In this document: positions 18,767-28,114 of the stretch, piece after piece
Layout: every line of letters starts with the position of its first letter
Numbering within the stretch: the stretch's first letter is position 1
Translations under genes and position numbers: made by a program
Origin: CAZOOM01 sp964460795
Lineage (GTDB): Bacteria; Omnitrophota; Omnitrophia; Omnitrophales; Aquincolibacteriaceae
Assembly (NCBI GenBank): GCA_964460795.1
Contig: CAYWRU010000013.1
Span: 3,962-67,961 of the forward strand
Length of the DNA: 64,000 bases
Direction of reading: 5' to 3'
Notes under the pieces: model-generated
Told to the model about the DNA's origin: nothing
The model's input: only the letters and a program-made list of their open reading frames with translations
Databases searched by the model: none

Positions 18767-19600
18767 ATGACCGAGGCCGCGCTTAACTTAAGACCAGAGC
18801 TTCCAGAGCCGCTCTCCCCGGTTCACGCCCGCCTGATGGAGCTTGAGCGCCACTACAGGGCTGATCGCATCAATGAGATCGCCAATGCCACCGAGGTCCG
18901 GGAGTGGGTGCGCGGAACGATCGAGGGCGATCTCGATCTCAGTGCGGTTGTCTCAAACCCGGCGGTTCACGCCCTTGTCGGAGAGCATGGTGCGATGGTG
19001 TTTGCGCCGATCTCCGACGCGATCTACGAATGCCACACGCTGGTTCTCGCTTCCGGCCGAGGCGCTTGGGCGCTCGCCACCGTGCAGGCGTGTTTCATGT
19101 ATATGTTCACCCGAACCGATTGTCTCGAAGTGGTGACCAGAATCCCGAAGGGAAACCTCGGCGCGCGCACGATGGCGAACCTTAACCATTTCCGGCCGGA
19201 GTTCTCCGTCAAGGATGGCTGGGTTTTGAACGGCAAGCGGGTTCCGGCGGAGTGGTTTTCCCTCAAGGTCACAGACTGGATGCGCGAAGGTCCGGGGCTG
19301 CGCGAGCGCGGCGAGTGGTTTCATGATCGTCTCGCTGACGAGTTTGTCCGCGTCGGCAGGGCGGAGCCGAATCATCCTGAGGACAAGGTCCACGACCAGT
19401 ATGTCGGCGCGACAGTCGAGATGATGCTGTTCGGCGCTGCTCCGAAGGCTCAGGTTTTCTACAATCGGTGGGCGGCGATGGCTGGCTACGCCCCTATCTC
19501 GATCGTCAATGCGAGGCCACTGTGTGTCGACATCCAGAGCGCCCTCATCTGTTTTCAGGATGAAGGCTTCTACATCCTAAAAATTCCGGAGAGACACTGA
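18767..19600 (+). CDS. GNAT-like virion-region protein
   Basis: A 277-residue protein. Residues about 60-160 alternate helices and strands and include MVFAPISDAIYECHTLVL, GAWALATVQACFMYMFTRT and LEVVTRIPKGN. This resembles the GNAT-like fold of phage proteins annotated as internal or acetyltransferase-like (DUF2824 type). The acetyl-CoA loop is not obvious, so catalysis is doubtful. It lies between the tail hub and the ejection proteins, where such proteins are usual. Confidence 0.6.
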   Translation: MTEAALNLRPELPEPLSPVHARLMELERHYRADRINEIANATEVREWVRGTIEGDLDLSAVVSNPAVHALVGEHGAMVFAPISDAIYECHTLVLASGRGAWALATVQACFMYMFTRTDCLEVVTRIPKGNLGARTMANLNHFRPEFSVKDGWVLNGKRVPAEWFSLKVTDWMREGPGLRERGEWFHDRLADEFVRVGRAEPNHPEDKVHDQYVGATVEMMLFGAAPKAQVFYNRWAAMAGYAPISIVNARPLCVDIQSALICFQDEGFYILKIPERH

Positions 19601-20385
19601 TGCCCCTCGGAAGCATGCTGATCGGCGTTGGGAGCGGTGTCGCAAACGCTCTTATCGGTTCGTCCGCATCGAAGCGGGCCGCCTCTGCGCAGCAGGCCGC
19701 GGCGCAGGCTGCGGCGATGCAGTACGAGCGGGCTTGGAACCGCGCGAGCGAGGCCCTCGGCCCCTTCTCGAATGTCGGCCGGGGCGCGATGCTTTCCCTT
19801 GGCCAGTTGTACGGCATCCAACCGGACGGCTCCTATAACTTCAACAATGCGATGGGGCAGGCTGCGCTTGATGCCTTCCGCAGGTCTCCGGATTATGCCT
19901 TCGCAGCTTCTGAGGGGATGCGAAATCTAGTCAACTCAAACTCCGCGAGCGGCTTGCTTCGATCGAGCGATCACCTGAGAAGCGCGATCAACTTCAATCA
20001 GGGAATGGCGACGCAGACGTTCGGTAACTACCAGACCAATCTTCGAAACATTGGCTTGATGGGCCTCGACGCCTCGAAGGGGTTGGCTTCCGCGGCGATG
20101 GGCATCGGCACCGGAAGCGCGAATGCGCAGACGGCTGCTGGCAATGCGCAGGCTGCCGGCATAATGGGTTCAGCCAATTCGCTGATGAGCGGAGTAAACT
20201 CCGTCGCGAGTTCTCTTGCTGGCTACAACGCCTACACTCGAAACAACTCCGCCTATTCGCAGCCGTCCATTTACGAGGCCTATACCCAGTCCAGTCCGTA
20301 TATGGATGGTAGAGCGCTTCCCCAGAGCTACGGCAACCTTCCGATGCCGGTTTATGGAAGCACGCCGTATAACTTCAACCTGTGA
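19600..20385 (+). CDS. DNA-ejection protein, P22 gp7-like
   Basis: A 261-residue protein overlapping the previous stop by one base (TGATG). The first 40 residues contain a glycine/alanine-rich hydrophobic stretch (GSMLIGVGSGVANALIGS) and an alanine-rich helix; the rest is rich in A, S, G, N and Q (DYAFAASEGMRNL). This is the composition of P22 gp7-type proteins, which leave the virion to form part of a conduit across the envelope. Gene order supports this. Confidence 0.78.
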   Translation: MPLGSMLIGVGSGVANALIGSSASKRAASAQQAAAQAAAMQYERAWNRASEALGPFSNVGRGAMLSLGQLYGIQPDGSYNFNNAMGQAALDAFRRSPDYAFAASEGMRNLVNSNSASGLLRSSDHLRSAINFNQGMATQTFGNYQTNLRNIGLMGLDASKGLASAAMGIGTGSANAQTAAGNAQAAGIMGSANSLMSGVNSVASSLAGYNAYTRNNSAYSQPSIYEAYTQSSPYMDGRALPQSYGNLPMPVYGSTPYNFNL

Positions 20386-20394
20386 GGCTTGGCT

Positions 20395-22302
20395 ATGGCC
20401 GGCGAGACGATCCCGATGATGCTCAATCCGACTGTGCCTTGGCAGTCGCCACTGAGCATTCAACAGCAGGCGGCGACCACGCACGCAATCGAAAACGCAA
20501 ACATCGACAATGTCGATCGTCGCAATGCGATGTATGAGTACCGAGATCGCCTGAGCGCTGGCGATCCGCGCGCCACCGATGCGCTGGCGACGCAACCGCA
20601 GGCCTTTGCTCAGATCACGGCGGCGAGGAATGCAATGTCGCACGAGCAGCGGCAGAAGTTCGACTTTGATCTGAGCCACCGGGCTCGTGTCGCTGCCGCG
20701 GTCTCCATCTATCCGGCCGGCAGTGTCGAGCGACAGAAGGCGTGGGATGATGGCTTGAAGGAATTGCTACAAGTTGGCGCGCTGACGAGCGGCACCTATC
20801 AGGAGATGGTTGGCAAGCCGCCGAACGACCTTGTGCTTCAGCAGTATCAGATGCTGGGTGGCCTCGACTTCATAAAGCAGGCTCAGGCTGATATGGCGTC
20901 CAGACGGCACGCCGCGAATTTTGATGCCTCCAATGGCGCGGCGCAGGCCGCCCCCGTGACCCCTCAGGCTGCCGCCAGCGCCCCACAGGCGAGCCCGGCT
21001 CAGGCCGCTGGTTTTGCCCCCGGTCCAATCCAGACCCCGTTTGGAGCGCGAGCGGCCCAGCCGCCGGCGGCGGCCGGGCTCGTTGCGCCGGCGGGTCCGG
21101 CATCACCCTTGCGGCCATCCGCTTCGGCGGCTCCCGCCGCGCCCGCCCCGGTTGCCGCGCCTGCGGCCAGCAGCTACCCGGCAGCGGCGGAAGCCGCCTC
21201 GCCCGGCGGCGCTGCCGTCACACCGCCGGCTGACATGGCTGCAACCCAGTTGAAGTCGGACAACCAGCGCCTTCTCGACCAGAGCCTTTCCGGCTTCGGC
21301 AACCAGCGTGCCCGCCAGCAGATGTTGGCTGCGGAGGCGGCGATGCGCGACCCGAAGCTGCCGGATTCCGAGCGCAAGGCCTACGAAAAGATATATGAAC
21401 GGGCCGCGAAAGAGGCGGAGCCGACCGAGCAGCAGAAGAATTACGCGAGTGAAATGCGTCAGCGCATTGCTGTCGGCGATCCGCTTCGCCCTGTGATTCC
21501 GTTCGATGAGTGGAATAAGACTGAGTTGTTGCGCAATTACGAAGCCTACAAGACCGATGAGCACCGTGCGGGTCGGACCCCGAAGGCGTTTGAGGCGTGG
21601 CATCTCAACACGATCCGCGAGGCCAGCAATCGTCCGGAAGCAACGCTCGATCAGGAGCTATCGAAGGGTCTCGCGAAGCGCATCAACGACGCCGCCGACG
21701 ACGCGAAGGAAGCGTTCAACAATCGTGAGGTTATCGGTCGTATGGGAGCGATGCTGGAGCGCTCCGGCACCGGAGCGCAAGTTGCGTTCGCCAACTGGGT
21801 CAAGAACAATCTCGGTGAGAATGTTGCGTTGCTGTTCGGCAAGAAGGAAGACCTCAGCGCAGCCGAAGCGGCTGACGCTCTGGTGAACTATCTGAAGCCG
21901 CGCATGCGTGTTGCTGGCACAGGCGCTTCGTCCGACAAAGACTTGGTGGCGTTCGGCGCTGCGATCCCGAATCTGATGTCGACGACAGAGGGTAAACGAC
22001 TGATTGTCGAGACGCTCGGCGGCATCTACCAGCGTTCGATGGACGTTGGTCAGATCGCGATGAGCGTGCAGTCTGGCGATATCTCGCCGAAGGAGTTCGA
22101 CAAGAAGGTCCGCGAACTTCGCGACCCGTTCTCTTCCTTCAAAGAGTGGCAGCAGAGTGAGCATGGCCGCGCTGGTAAGGCACCGCCCGATATTCCGGTG
22201 TTCGATACGCTCGATGACGCGAAGAAGGCAGCGGCTGCCAACCAGATCAGGACCGGCTCAAAATATCGACTGAAGGACGGCTCTATTGGTGAGGTGCCGT
22301 AA
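20395..22302 (+). CDS. Large ejection/internal virion protein (gp20-like position)
   Basis: A 635-residue protein starting ATG 20395 (TTG 20389 is an in-frame alternative). Residues 190-280 form an alanine/proline-rich linker, flanked by long charged helical regions. No membrane helix or enzyme motif stands out. It overlaps the next gene by one base and lies between gp7-like and gp16-like proteins, the place of gp20 in P22. Internal ejection protein is the best guess; homology to gp20 itself is not shown. Confidence 0.65.
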   Translation: MAGETIPMMLNPTVPWQSPLSIQQQAATTHAIENANIDNVDRRNAMYEYRDRLSAGDPRATDALATQPQAFAQITAARNAMSHEQRQKFDFDLSHRARVAAAVSIYPAGSVERQKAWDDGLKELLQVGALTSGTYQEMVGKPPNDLVLQQYQMLGGLDFIKQAQADMASRRHAANFDASNGAAQAAPVTPQAAASAPQASPAQAAGFAPGPIQTPFGARAAQPPAAAGLVAPAGPASPLRPSASAAPAAPAPVAAPAASSYPAAAEAASPGGAAVTPPADMAATQLKSDNQRLLDQSLSGFGNQRARQQMLAAEAAMRDPKLPDSERKAYEKIYERAAKEAEPTEQQKNYASEMRQRIAVGDPLRPVIPFDEWNKTELLRNYEAYKTDEHRAGRTPKAFEAWHLNTIREASNRPEATLDQELSKGLAKRINDAADDAKEAFNNREVIGRMGAMLERSGTGAQVAFANWVKNNLGENVALLFGKKEDLSAAEAADALVNYLKPRMRVAGTGASSDKDLVAFGAAIPNLMSTTEGKRLIVETLGGIYQRSMDVGQIAMSVQSGDISPKEFDKKVRELRDPFSSFKEWQQSEHGRAGKAPPDIPVFDTLDDAKKAAAANQIRTGSKYRLKDGSIGEVP

Positions 22303-24548
22303 TGGCAGATGAGGCCGATCCGTGGCTCGCCAAACTCCGACCAGCACCTAGCGCTGGTTCAAGCCGCTCCGGAGCGGCTGATCCTTGGTCGGAGAGGTTG
22401 TCTCCGCCGGACGAGAAGGCACCGACGTTCCTCGGCGCGCTTGCGCGCGGTGCTATGACCGGAATGGGTGTATTCCCAAGCGTTGCCGTCGCGGCTGCTG
22501 GTAAGAACGAGTTCGATTTCCCAGAGATCGGAACGATCGGCAGCGGTGCGTCGTTCGATGAGCGCACTAAGCTCGGTCTCGACTTCGCCAGAGGCGAGCA
22601 GGATGCGATCGAGGTGCTGAAGAAGCGTGACCCAAACCTGCAAATTGCGAAGGACAAGTACGACAATATCGTCGTGAATTTTGAAGGCAGGCCGTACTAC
22701 GTCAATAGGTCCGGCATCTCCGAGCGCGATGTGCGCGATTTCACGCGCGACATGCTGATCCAACTCCCGCTGGCGGCCGGCGCGTCGTGGCTGACCGGTG
22801 GAGCAGCGTTCCCGCTCCGTGCGGCGGCGCAGATGGTGGCCGGCGGCACCGGCTCGATTGCGACCGATGTCGCATCTCGTGCGGCCGGTGGAGATCAGCC
22901 GCTCGATTTGCAGGCCGCGCTCGCATCCGCGCTGGGTGGCGGCGCTGGTGAGATGCTGGGATCGGCTGCGCTCAGTCTCACCCGCATGTTCACGCAACGC
23001 CCCGCCGCCTATGTGGACATGGCGACCGGCCGTCTGACGCCGCATGGCATCCGCGTCGTCACCGAAGCCGGCTTTGATCCGAATGTCGTTGGCGGCCGCC
23101 TCGCCGAAGAGTTTGCGAGCCGGGTCCGCGCGCAAGGACCGGGCGCGGCGATGCGCAATGCGCAGGCGGCTGAGTTCGGCATCGAGCTTACCCCCGGTCT
23201 GGCCTCCGGCAACATCGATAGGCAAGCGCTGGAGCAGGCCGCCAATGCTGGCGCGCGCGGCGATCCCGCCGCTGCCTTCGTCCGTCCGGCCATGGATCGG
23301 ATGAACCAGAGCGTGCGCCAATCTGCTGACACCGTCTCTAATCGCGTCGCGCCGATGGCGGCTCGCGCCGGTCTCGACAGTCCGGCCGACAACGCCGCGT
23401 TCGTCCAGCAGGGCGTGCGCGATGCCTACGATGTCGATCGTGCGCACGCCAGCGCGCTGTGGGATGCTGCTCGCGACTACGCGAAGGGGGTTCGCATTCC
23501 AATGCGTGAGGTGCGGCGTCTTCCGGATGTGGTGCGCAGCATCCTGCGGGGTGGCGACGAGCCGCTGCGCATCGACCCTAAACTTCATGAGGTCAGTTCT
23601 GCGGCGATGCGGTTGATCGACGAGTTCGGCGACGGCACGCTGGAAGACCTATCGACGCGATCCGGCAATGCCGTTGCTGGCAACCTCGGCGTCGGCCTCG
23701 ATGCCGTCGATAAACATCTGCGCAGGGGCCTCTCCCAGTTTTCTGGAGAGGCGGTTACGCCGGGTGATCGACTGATCATGCGCCGCATCGTGCGCGGCTA
23801 TGAGGCGTGGCTCGACGGGATCGAGGACGGCGCGCTAATGGCCAATCTACCGGATGCGGTCGCGAAAGTGCGAGAGGCCCGGCAGTCGTCAGCGCAACTT
23901 TTCAATAAATACGGCGAACGTATGTCGCATGTTCGCAGTGGCACCACCGACAGGGCTGGGCAGACGCTGGAGCGCATGATCCACGACGATGTAACCGCGG
24001 ATGAAGTTGGAAATTGGCTATGGGGAAAAATCTCAGGTGCTGGCAAAGCCGACGCCTATCGCCTGATCCAGCGCGTCAACGAGATTATCCCTGACGGAAC
24101 GCCGGAACGAGACGCTATCAAGCGCGGTGTGCTGCAGGCGACGCTGACCGCGCCTGAAGGCAAAACGCAGCCCGGGCCCGAGAAGATGGCGCAGAATCTA
24201 TTCGAGCTTATCAATGGCAAGGGCCGGGAGTTCTCGCGAGAAGTTTTCAGCGCTGACGACATCGCGATGCTCCGTCGCTACGGCGCGGCGCTGCGCAGCG
24301 CGGTGCCCGATCCTCGCGCGATAAACCCTGCAAAGTCTGGGTACGAGGTTGCGCGCGCCATCATTCAGACTTTCGGCGTCGTCGGCGCGCCGATCCGGTT
24401 GTTCACGAACATCGTCTCCGACGCGCCGCGGATCGCCGGAGCGGCCCTGACCAATCCAGCGAGGGCGCGGAACATAGCGCCGCTGGGCGCTGTCTCCGGA
24501 ACCGCTGCGGTCCTCGCTTCCGAGGGTGTGCGAAATGAGCGTCAGTGA
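22302..24548 (+). CDS. Large DNA-ejection protein (gp16-like position)
   Basis: A 748-residue protein starting ATG 22302 in an ATGG overlap with the previous stop. Residues 140-230 are hydrophobic and glycine/alanine-rich (QLPLAAGASWLTGGAAFPL) and could insert in membranes. The remainder is helical with many short amphipathic segments, ending with another hydrophobic patch (TFGVVGAPIRLFTNIV). Large proteins of this type are ejected with the DNA in P22-like phages. No lytic transglycosylase motif was seen. Confidence 0.68.
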   Translation: MADEADPWLAKLRPAPSAGSSRSGAADPWSERLSPPDEKAPTFLGALARGAMTGMGVFPSVAVAAAGKNEFDFPEIGTIGSGASFDERTKLGLDFARGEQDAIEVLKKRDPNLQIAKDKYDNIVVNFEGRPYYVNRSGISERDVRDFTRDMLIQLPLAAGASWLTGGAAFPLRAAAQMVAGGTGSIATDVASRAAGGDQPLDLQAALASALGGGAGEMLGSAALSLTRMFTQRPAAYVDMATGRLTPHGIRVVTEAGFDPNVVGGRLAEEFASRVRAQGPGAAMRNAQAAEFGIELTPGLASGNIDRQALEQAANAGARGDPAAAFVRPAMDRMNQSVRQSADTVSNRVAPMAARAGLDSPADNAAFVQQGVRDAYDVDRAHASALWDAARDYAKGVRIPMREVRRLPDVVRSILRGGDEPLRIDPKLHEVSSAAMRLIDEFGDGTLEDLSTRSGNAVAGNLGVGLDAVDKHLRRGLSQFSGEAVTPGDRLIMRRIVRGYEAWLDGIEDGALMANLPDAVAKVREARQSSAQLFNKYGERMSHVRSGTTDRAGQTLERMIHDDVTADEVGNWLWGKISGAGKADAYRLIQRVNEIIPDGTPERDAIKRGVLQATLTAPEGKTQPGPEKMAQNLFELINGKGREFSREVFSADDIAMLRRYGAALRSAVPDPRAINPAKSGYEVARAIIQTFGVVGAPIRLFTNIVSDAPRIAGAALTNPARARNIAPLGAVSGTAAVLASEGVRNERQ

Positions 24549-24706
24549 TCTCCCGGCCATGCGCCGGTTTTGATGCGCCAGAGAGTGCAAAGCCCGAGCA
24601 GGGCTATAAAAATTCCGGCCATGACGGGCACGCCGCTGGTCGAGGTCTTCGCCCACTGAGTGACAGGGGCCATGATCCCAAACGAAAGCAGATAGCCGAC
24701 TCGCAT
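24542..24706 (-). CDS. Candidate antisense small membrane protein
   Basis: A 54-residue frame on the minus strand in the only sizeable gap of the tail operon. It encodes two hydrophobic segments (VGYLLSFGIMAPVTQWA and PVMAGIFIALLGLCTLW) separated by a short polar turn and ends with a basic-then-acidic tail. The end overlaps the convergent ejection-protein gene by seven bases. There is no convincing ribosome binding site, and it is the only minus-strand candidate in 28 kb. It could be a small holin-like protein or chance. Confidence 0.35.
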   Translation of the reverse strand: MRVGYLLSFGIMAPVTQWAKTSTSGVPVMAGIFIALLGLCTLWRIKTGAWPGDH

Positions 24707-24771
24707 AGGATGTCGGTATCAAATCGCGGCGAGGCGGTCACCGCATGTCGGTGGCCATATCGGGGGATAAA

Positions 24772-26205
24772 ATGCCGGCACGCTTCAACACGCCGTTTCC
24801 TGAGTTCTATGACGAGAACGGCAACCCTCGCGAGGGCTACAAGCTGTTTTTCTACGCGAATGGGACGCAGACCAAGCTCAACACCTACAGCGATGTCGAC
24901 TTGAGCGTTGCAAACGCCAACCCGATGGCGCTCGATGAGTATGGTCGGGTTCCGGAGACGGTGTTTCTGCAAAACCAGTATTACACCGTGGTTCTTGCGG
25001 AGCCGGACGCCAGCGACCCGCCGTCCGGGGCGCAGATCGTATGGCAGGACGACTATGTGTCGGCATCCGACTTCAAGTCGTTCACGATCCGCAAGGTCTA
25101 CAACGGAAACCCGAACGGTCATGTTGCTGGGACTGCCGGCTCTTCCGGAGTCCTCCCGACCGAATGCTGGGATTACGCAAATTCGGTGCTGTACGTCTGC
25201 ACCACCACCGGCAACGCGGCTACCGCTGTGTGGACGGCGATCAACATCGCGCCCGCGAACGCCATCGTTGCCCCGCAGGGGCGGTTGACCGGGGTATCCG
25301 CCACGCCAGTCATGACTGCCGACCTGTCTGCGGCTGGGACGATTTATTACACGCCGCATGAGGGCAACATCGTTCCGATTTACGGTGGAGCTAGTTACTC
25401 CGGCTATGAGTTTTCCGAAGCCTCGATTGCCCTCAATTCCACCTATCAGGCGGCGAATGGAATCTACGATGTCTTCGCGTTTGACCACGACGCTGACGGT
25501 TCTGTGACGTTCGGGTTTGGGCCAAGTTGGGCAAGCGGCTCTGGAGGCAGCGTTGGCGCTGGTTCGAGCGCTCGCGGCACAGGCGCTGGTGGCGCGGCGC
25601 TCTCTCGCGTTGGCGGCTTTCTTCTGAACGCCGTTTCGATGACGATCAACAATGGAGCGACGACCTATTCAGTTGGCGCGAACCGCGCGACATATCTCGG
25701 CACGATCATGGTCGATGGGACGGCTGCTAAGGTTTCCTGTCGTGTCGGCTATGGTCAACTCAGAAAGTGGGGCATCTGGAACGCCTTCAACCAGCGGCCC
25801 ACGGTCTTAGAACTCGGCGATGGAACGGCAAGCTGGACCTACAACACCAACACGATCCGCGTCTCAAACAACGACGCCACCAACAACAAGATGACGCTGC
25901 TCTTGGGCCTTGCGGACCAATCTATTGACATCGTGTTCGGTCAGAACATCCAGCACTCGACTGGCGCTGACCACCGGCCTGCGATCGGCGTCGGCTACAA
26001 TTCGACGACGGCGACCTCTGGTCTTTACGCATCCGCCTACACGGGTGGGGCTGGCGGTCAGGTGATTGCTGTCGAGGCCCGCCGCCACGTCCGGCCGATC
26101 ATCGGAGTTCACTCGGTGTATCCGCTTGAAAATGGCGGCTCCACTGGCGGCACCTTCTACGGCGGAGAGGACGACATGCTGCTGGTCGCCCGGTTCCTGT
26201 CATGA
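24772..26205 (+). CDS. Tail fibre / spike-like protein
   Basis: A 477-residue protein. ATG 24772 follows CGGGGGA and is preferred over ATG 24745. Residues 1-110 (FNTPFPEFYDENGNPREGYK, TYSDVDLSVANANP) match the N-terminal virion-attachment region of podovirus tail proteins. The remainder is beta-rich with glycine/serine patches (GSGGSVGAGSSARGTGAGG) and regular strands. It lies just before the endolysin. Host-receptor binding is inferred. Confidence 0.75.
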   Translation: MPARFNTPFPEFYDENGNPREGYKLFFYANGTQTKLNTYSDVDLSVANANPMALDEYGRVPETVFLQNQYYTVVLAEPDASDPPSGAQIVWQDDYVSASDFKSFTIRKVYNGNPNGHVAGTAGSSGVLPTECWDYANSVLYVCTTTGNAATAVWTAINIAPANAIVAPQGRLTGVSATPVMTADLSAAGTIYYTPHEGNIVPIYGGASYSGYEFSEASIALNSTYQAANGIYDVFAFDHDADGSVTFGFGPSWASGSGGSVGAGSSARGTGAGGAALSRVGGFLLNAVSMTINNGATTYSVGANRATYLGTIMVDGTAAKVSCRVGYGQLRKWGIWNAFNQRPTVLELGDGTASWTYNTNTIRVSNNDATNNKMTLLLGLADQSIDIVFGQNIQHSTGADHRPAIGVGYNSTTATSGLYASAYTGGAGGQVIAVEARRHVRPIIGVHSVYPLENGGSTGGTFYGGEDDMLLVARFLS

Positions 26206-27098
26206 TCGCCATCACCACCGACGATATCCTGAAGATCGCGCCGAACTGCGATCAGCGGCTCGTCAACTCCTTGCGTGGCCCGTTGAACAAGTGGCTGCCG
26301 GCATACGACATCGGCACCGTCAACCGGGTTTCCCGCTTCCTCGGACAAGCGGCGATTGAGAGCGCCTATTTCCGGACGCTGCATGAGTACGCAAGCGGCG
26401 CTGCCTATGAAGGCCGCAAAGACCTCGGCAACATCTACCGCGGCGATGGTGTCAGGTACAAAGGGCGCGGCATTTTCCAGTTGACCGGGCGCGCGAATTA
26501 CGAAGCCTATGGCCGCATCCTCGGTCTCGATCTGGTCAACAACCCGGAGCTTGCGGCCGACCCCGAGGTGTCTGTGCGCATAGCTTGCGAGTACTGGAAG
26601 CGAAAGGGCCTGAATGGTTGGGCAGACCGGAAGGACGATCGTGAGATCACCCGAAGGATCAACGGCGGCCAAAATCACCTTGCGGAGCGCGTGAAGGCGA
26701 CCAAGGCCGCGGAGAAGGTGCTCACTGCGAGGGCGGCGGAGATCGAGCCTGCGGACCCTGTACCCTTCCCGCGGCCGACGCCCGCAGCGCCGCAGCCCGT
26801 GGCAGCCTTGCCGGAGCCGCCATCGCCGACACCCGCCTCAATGGTCGAGGAAATCCCCGACGCTCCAATCGCCGCCGAACCGTCGAAGCCTTGGTATCAG
26901 TCGACCGAGCAGATGACCGGCTCCGCCATTGCGGTGAGCGGCGTTCTCGCTGCGCTCAAGGATTTTGTCACGAGCCCGTGGGGCTTCGCCTCGCTGGTGT
27001 TCTTGTGCCTCGCCGGAGGCGGCGCTTACATCGTCTGGCGCAGACGCCAGCGTGACAAGCTATATCGCCCTGTCATCCCGGAGGGAGGGTTGCTGTGA
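26202..27098 (+). CDS. GH19-type endolysin with C-terminal membrane segment
   Basis: A 298-residue protein. Residues 1-175 are a glycoside hydrolase family 19 (chitinase-like) domain: FLGQAAIESAYFRTLHEYAS with the likely catalytic Glu53 (and Glu62), then YKGRGIFQLTGRANY. It would cut peptidoglycan sugar chains at lysis. A proline-rich linker (about 182-225) leads to one hydrophobic segment (SLVFLCLAGGGAYIVW) and a basic tail, so the enzyme is probably membrane-anchored. It overlaps the fibre gene and the inner spanin gene by four bases each. Confidence 0.88.
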   Translation: MIAITTDDILKIAPNCDQRLVNSLRGPLNKWLPAYDIGTVNRVSRFLGQAAIESAYFRTLHEYASGAAYEGRKDLGNIYRGDGVRYKGRGIFQLTGRANYEAYGRILGLDLVNNPELAADPEVSVRIACEYWKRKGLNGWADRKDDREITRRINGGQNHLAERVKATKAAEKVLTARAAEIEPADPVPFPRPTPAAPQPVAALPEPPSPTPASMVEEIPDAPIAAEPSKPWYQSTEQMTGSAIAVSGVLAALKDFVTSPWGFASLVFLCLAGGGAYIVWRRRQRDKLYRPVIPEGGLL

Positions 27099-27550
27099 CC
27101 GCGCTCCTCAAGATCGGCGGCGCGCTGCTGTCGTACTGGTGGATTGTCGCTGTCGTTATCGGTCTATGTCTTGTCGCTGCATTCGCATTCTTTGGGCGCA
27201 GTGTTTTTGTGTTCCTGAAAGCAGTGATGGATTTCTTCCGGTCTCCGGTTGGCCAACTCATTGCATTTGGCGTCGTGATCTATATCGCCATGTGTGTCGG
27301 GTTTAACTGGGCCGAAGGTTTGTGTGATGCGCAGAAGTTGCGTGAAGACCTTCGCCGGGAGCGCATTTCGCATGCGCTCTTGCTGAAGCAGATCAAGGAC
27401 GGGAACCAGAGAGAGGTTGAGGACGCGGCCCGGCGCGGCTTTGACGACGGCGTAAACAAGGCTAATCAGGATCGGATCGATGCTACACCGAAAAATTCTA
27501 ACGCTTGCCTTGACGCTGACGCTGCTGACCGCGTGCGCAACGTCAAGTAA
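27095..27550 (+). CDS. Inner-membrane spanin-like protein (Rz-like)
   Basis: A 151-residue protein with two hydrophobic segments (about residues 12-34 and 50-68), then a charged helical periplasmic-type region (AQKLREDLRRERISHALLL). The outer spanin gene starts inside it in another frame, the classic Rz/Rz1 arrangement. Spanins join inner and outer membranes to finish lysis of Gram-negative hosts. Two membrane segments are one more than usual, so a holin-spanin mixture is possible. Confidence 0.75.
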   Translation: MTALLKIGGALLSYWWIVAVVIGLCLVAAFAFFGRSVFVFLKAVMDFFRSPVGQLIAFGVVIYIAMCVGFNWAEGLCDAQKLREDLRRERISHALLLKQIKDGNQREVEDAARRGFDDGVNKANQDRIDATPKNSNACLDADAADRVRNVK

Positions 27551-27827
27551 GGAGCCTGAGCCGCCGCCGGTCCCAGCCGCTGTGGCAGCGCCTTTCATTC
27601 CGGCGATCCCGTCCGATCTGGAGTCTTGCAGTCAGTCTCCAACCGACTGGCCGAAGGGCCAAAAAAAGAGCGTTGAAGATGTCGAGCGACTCTGGGAGAC
27701 GGATCGTGCGCGGCTGGTGAAGTTGCGTGGCTGTTACTACCGATTGAAGTGTCAATACGCTTCGGTCAGGAGGGATGTTGGCAAGGTCGCCGAGCAGGCG
27801 ATCTGTCCTGCTCGTCGAGGAAAGTAA
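27480..27827 (+). CDS. Outer-membrane spanin lipoprotein (Rz1-like)
   Basis: A 115-residue lipoprotein. The N-terminus has a basic start, hydrophobic core and lipobox LLTAC with the lipidated cysteine at residue 19, then a proline-rich stretch (EPEPPPVPAAVAAP). The first 71 bases overlap the inner spanin gene in another reading frame. Rz1 proteins are anchored in the outer membrane and bind the inner spanin. It is longer than lambda Rz1 (60 residues) and has extra cysteines. Confidence 0.82.
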   Translation: MLHRKILTLALTLTLLTACATSSKEPEPPPVPAAVAAPFIPAIPSDLESCSQSPTDWPKGQKKSVEDVERLWETDRARLVKLRGCYYRLKCQYASVRRDVGKVAEQAICPARRGK

Positions 27828-27886
27828 GGGGGAGGCCCATCAATGAAACGGCACCCGGCGTTAGGAATTTGTCGGAGGCAGCAAGG

Positions 27887-28114
27887 ATGCCGGTTCAGCA
27901 TGACGGTCGGAAGCCCCTCAACAGGGATGAGCGACTTTGGGTTCGAATAAAAAAACATCGCGACGAGCAGGGCGAATATCTATGGCAACGACTCAAAATC
28001 TGGGGCGCTACCGCAGCCGGCATCGCGGGCGGGGTCGTGGCGTTTCAAAAGATAGACCTAGCTGGCATCGTTCACTTTTTATTTGGCTTCGCGCGAATGC
28101 TATCGGGGCAGTGA
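27887..28114 (+). CDS. Small membrane protein, holin-like
   Basis: A 75-residue protein; ATG 27887 follows GGAGGCAGCAAGG. The N-terminal half is charged (RRDERLWVRIKKHRDEQG-like spacing of K, R, D, E) and the C-terminal half holds one or two hydrophobic segments (GATAAGIAGGVVAFQKIDLAG, IVHFLFGFARML). Size and place next to endolysin and spanins suggest a holin, which would permeabilise the inner membrane. Its stop overlaps the next GTG (GTGA). Confidence 0.6.
   Translation: MPVQHDGRKPLNRDERLWVRIKKHRDEQGEYLWQRLKIWGATAAGIAGGVVAFQKIDLAGIVHFLFGFARMLSGQ

Noticed and set aside
22359..23588. 409-codon open frame on the minus strand
   Set aside because: It lies wholly inside the large ejection-protein gene, is arginine-rich and is explained by GC-rich codon use in the antisense frame.
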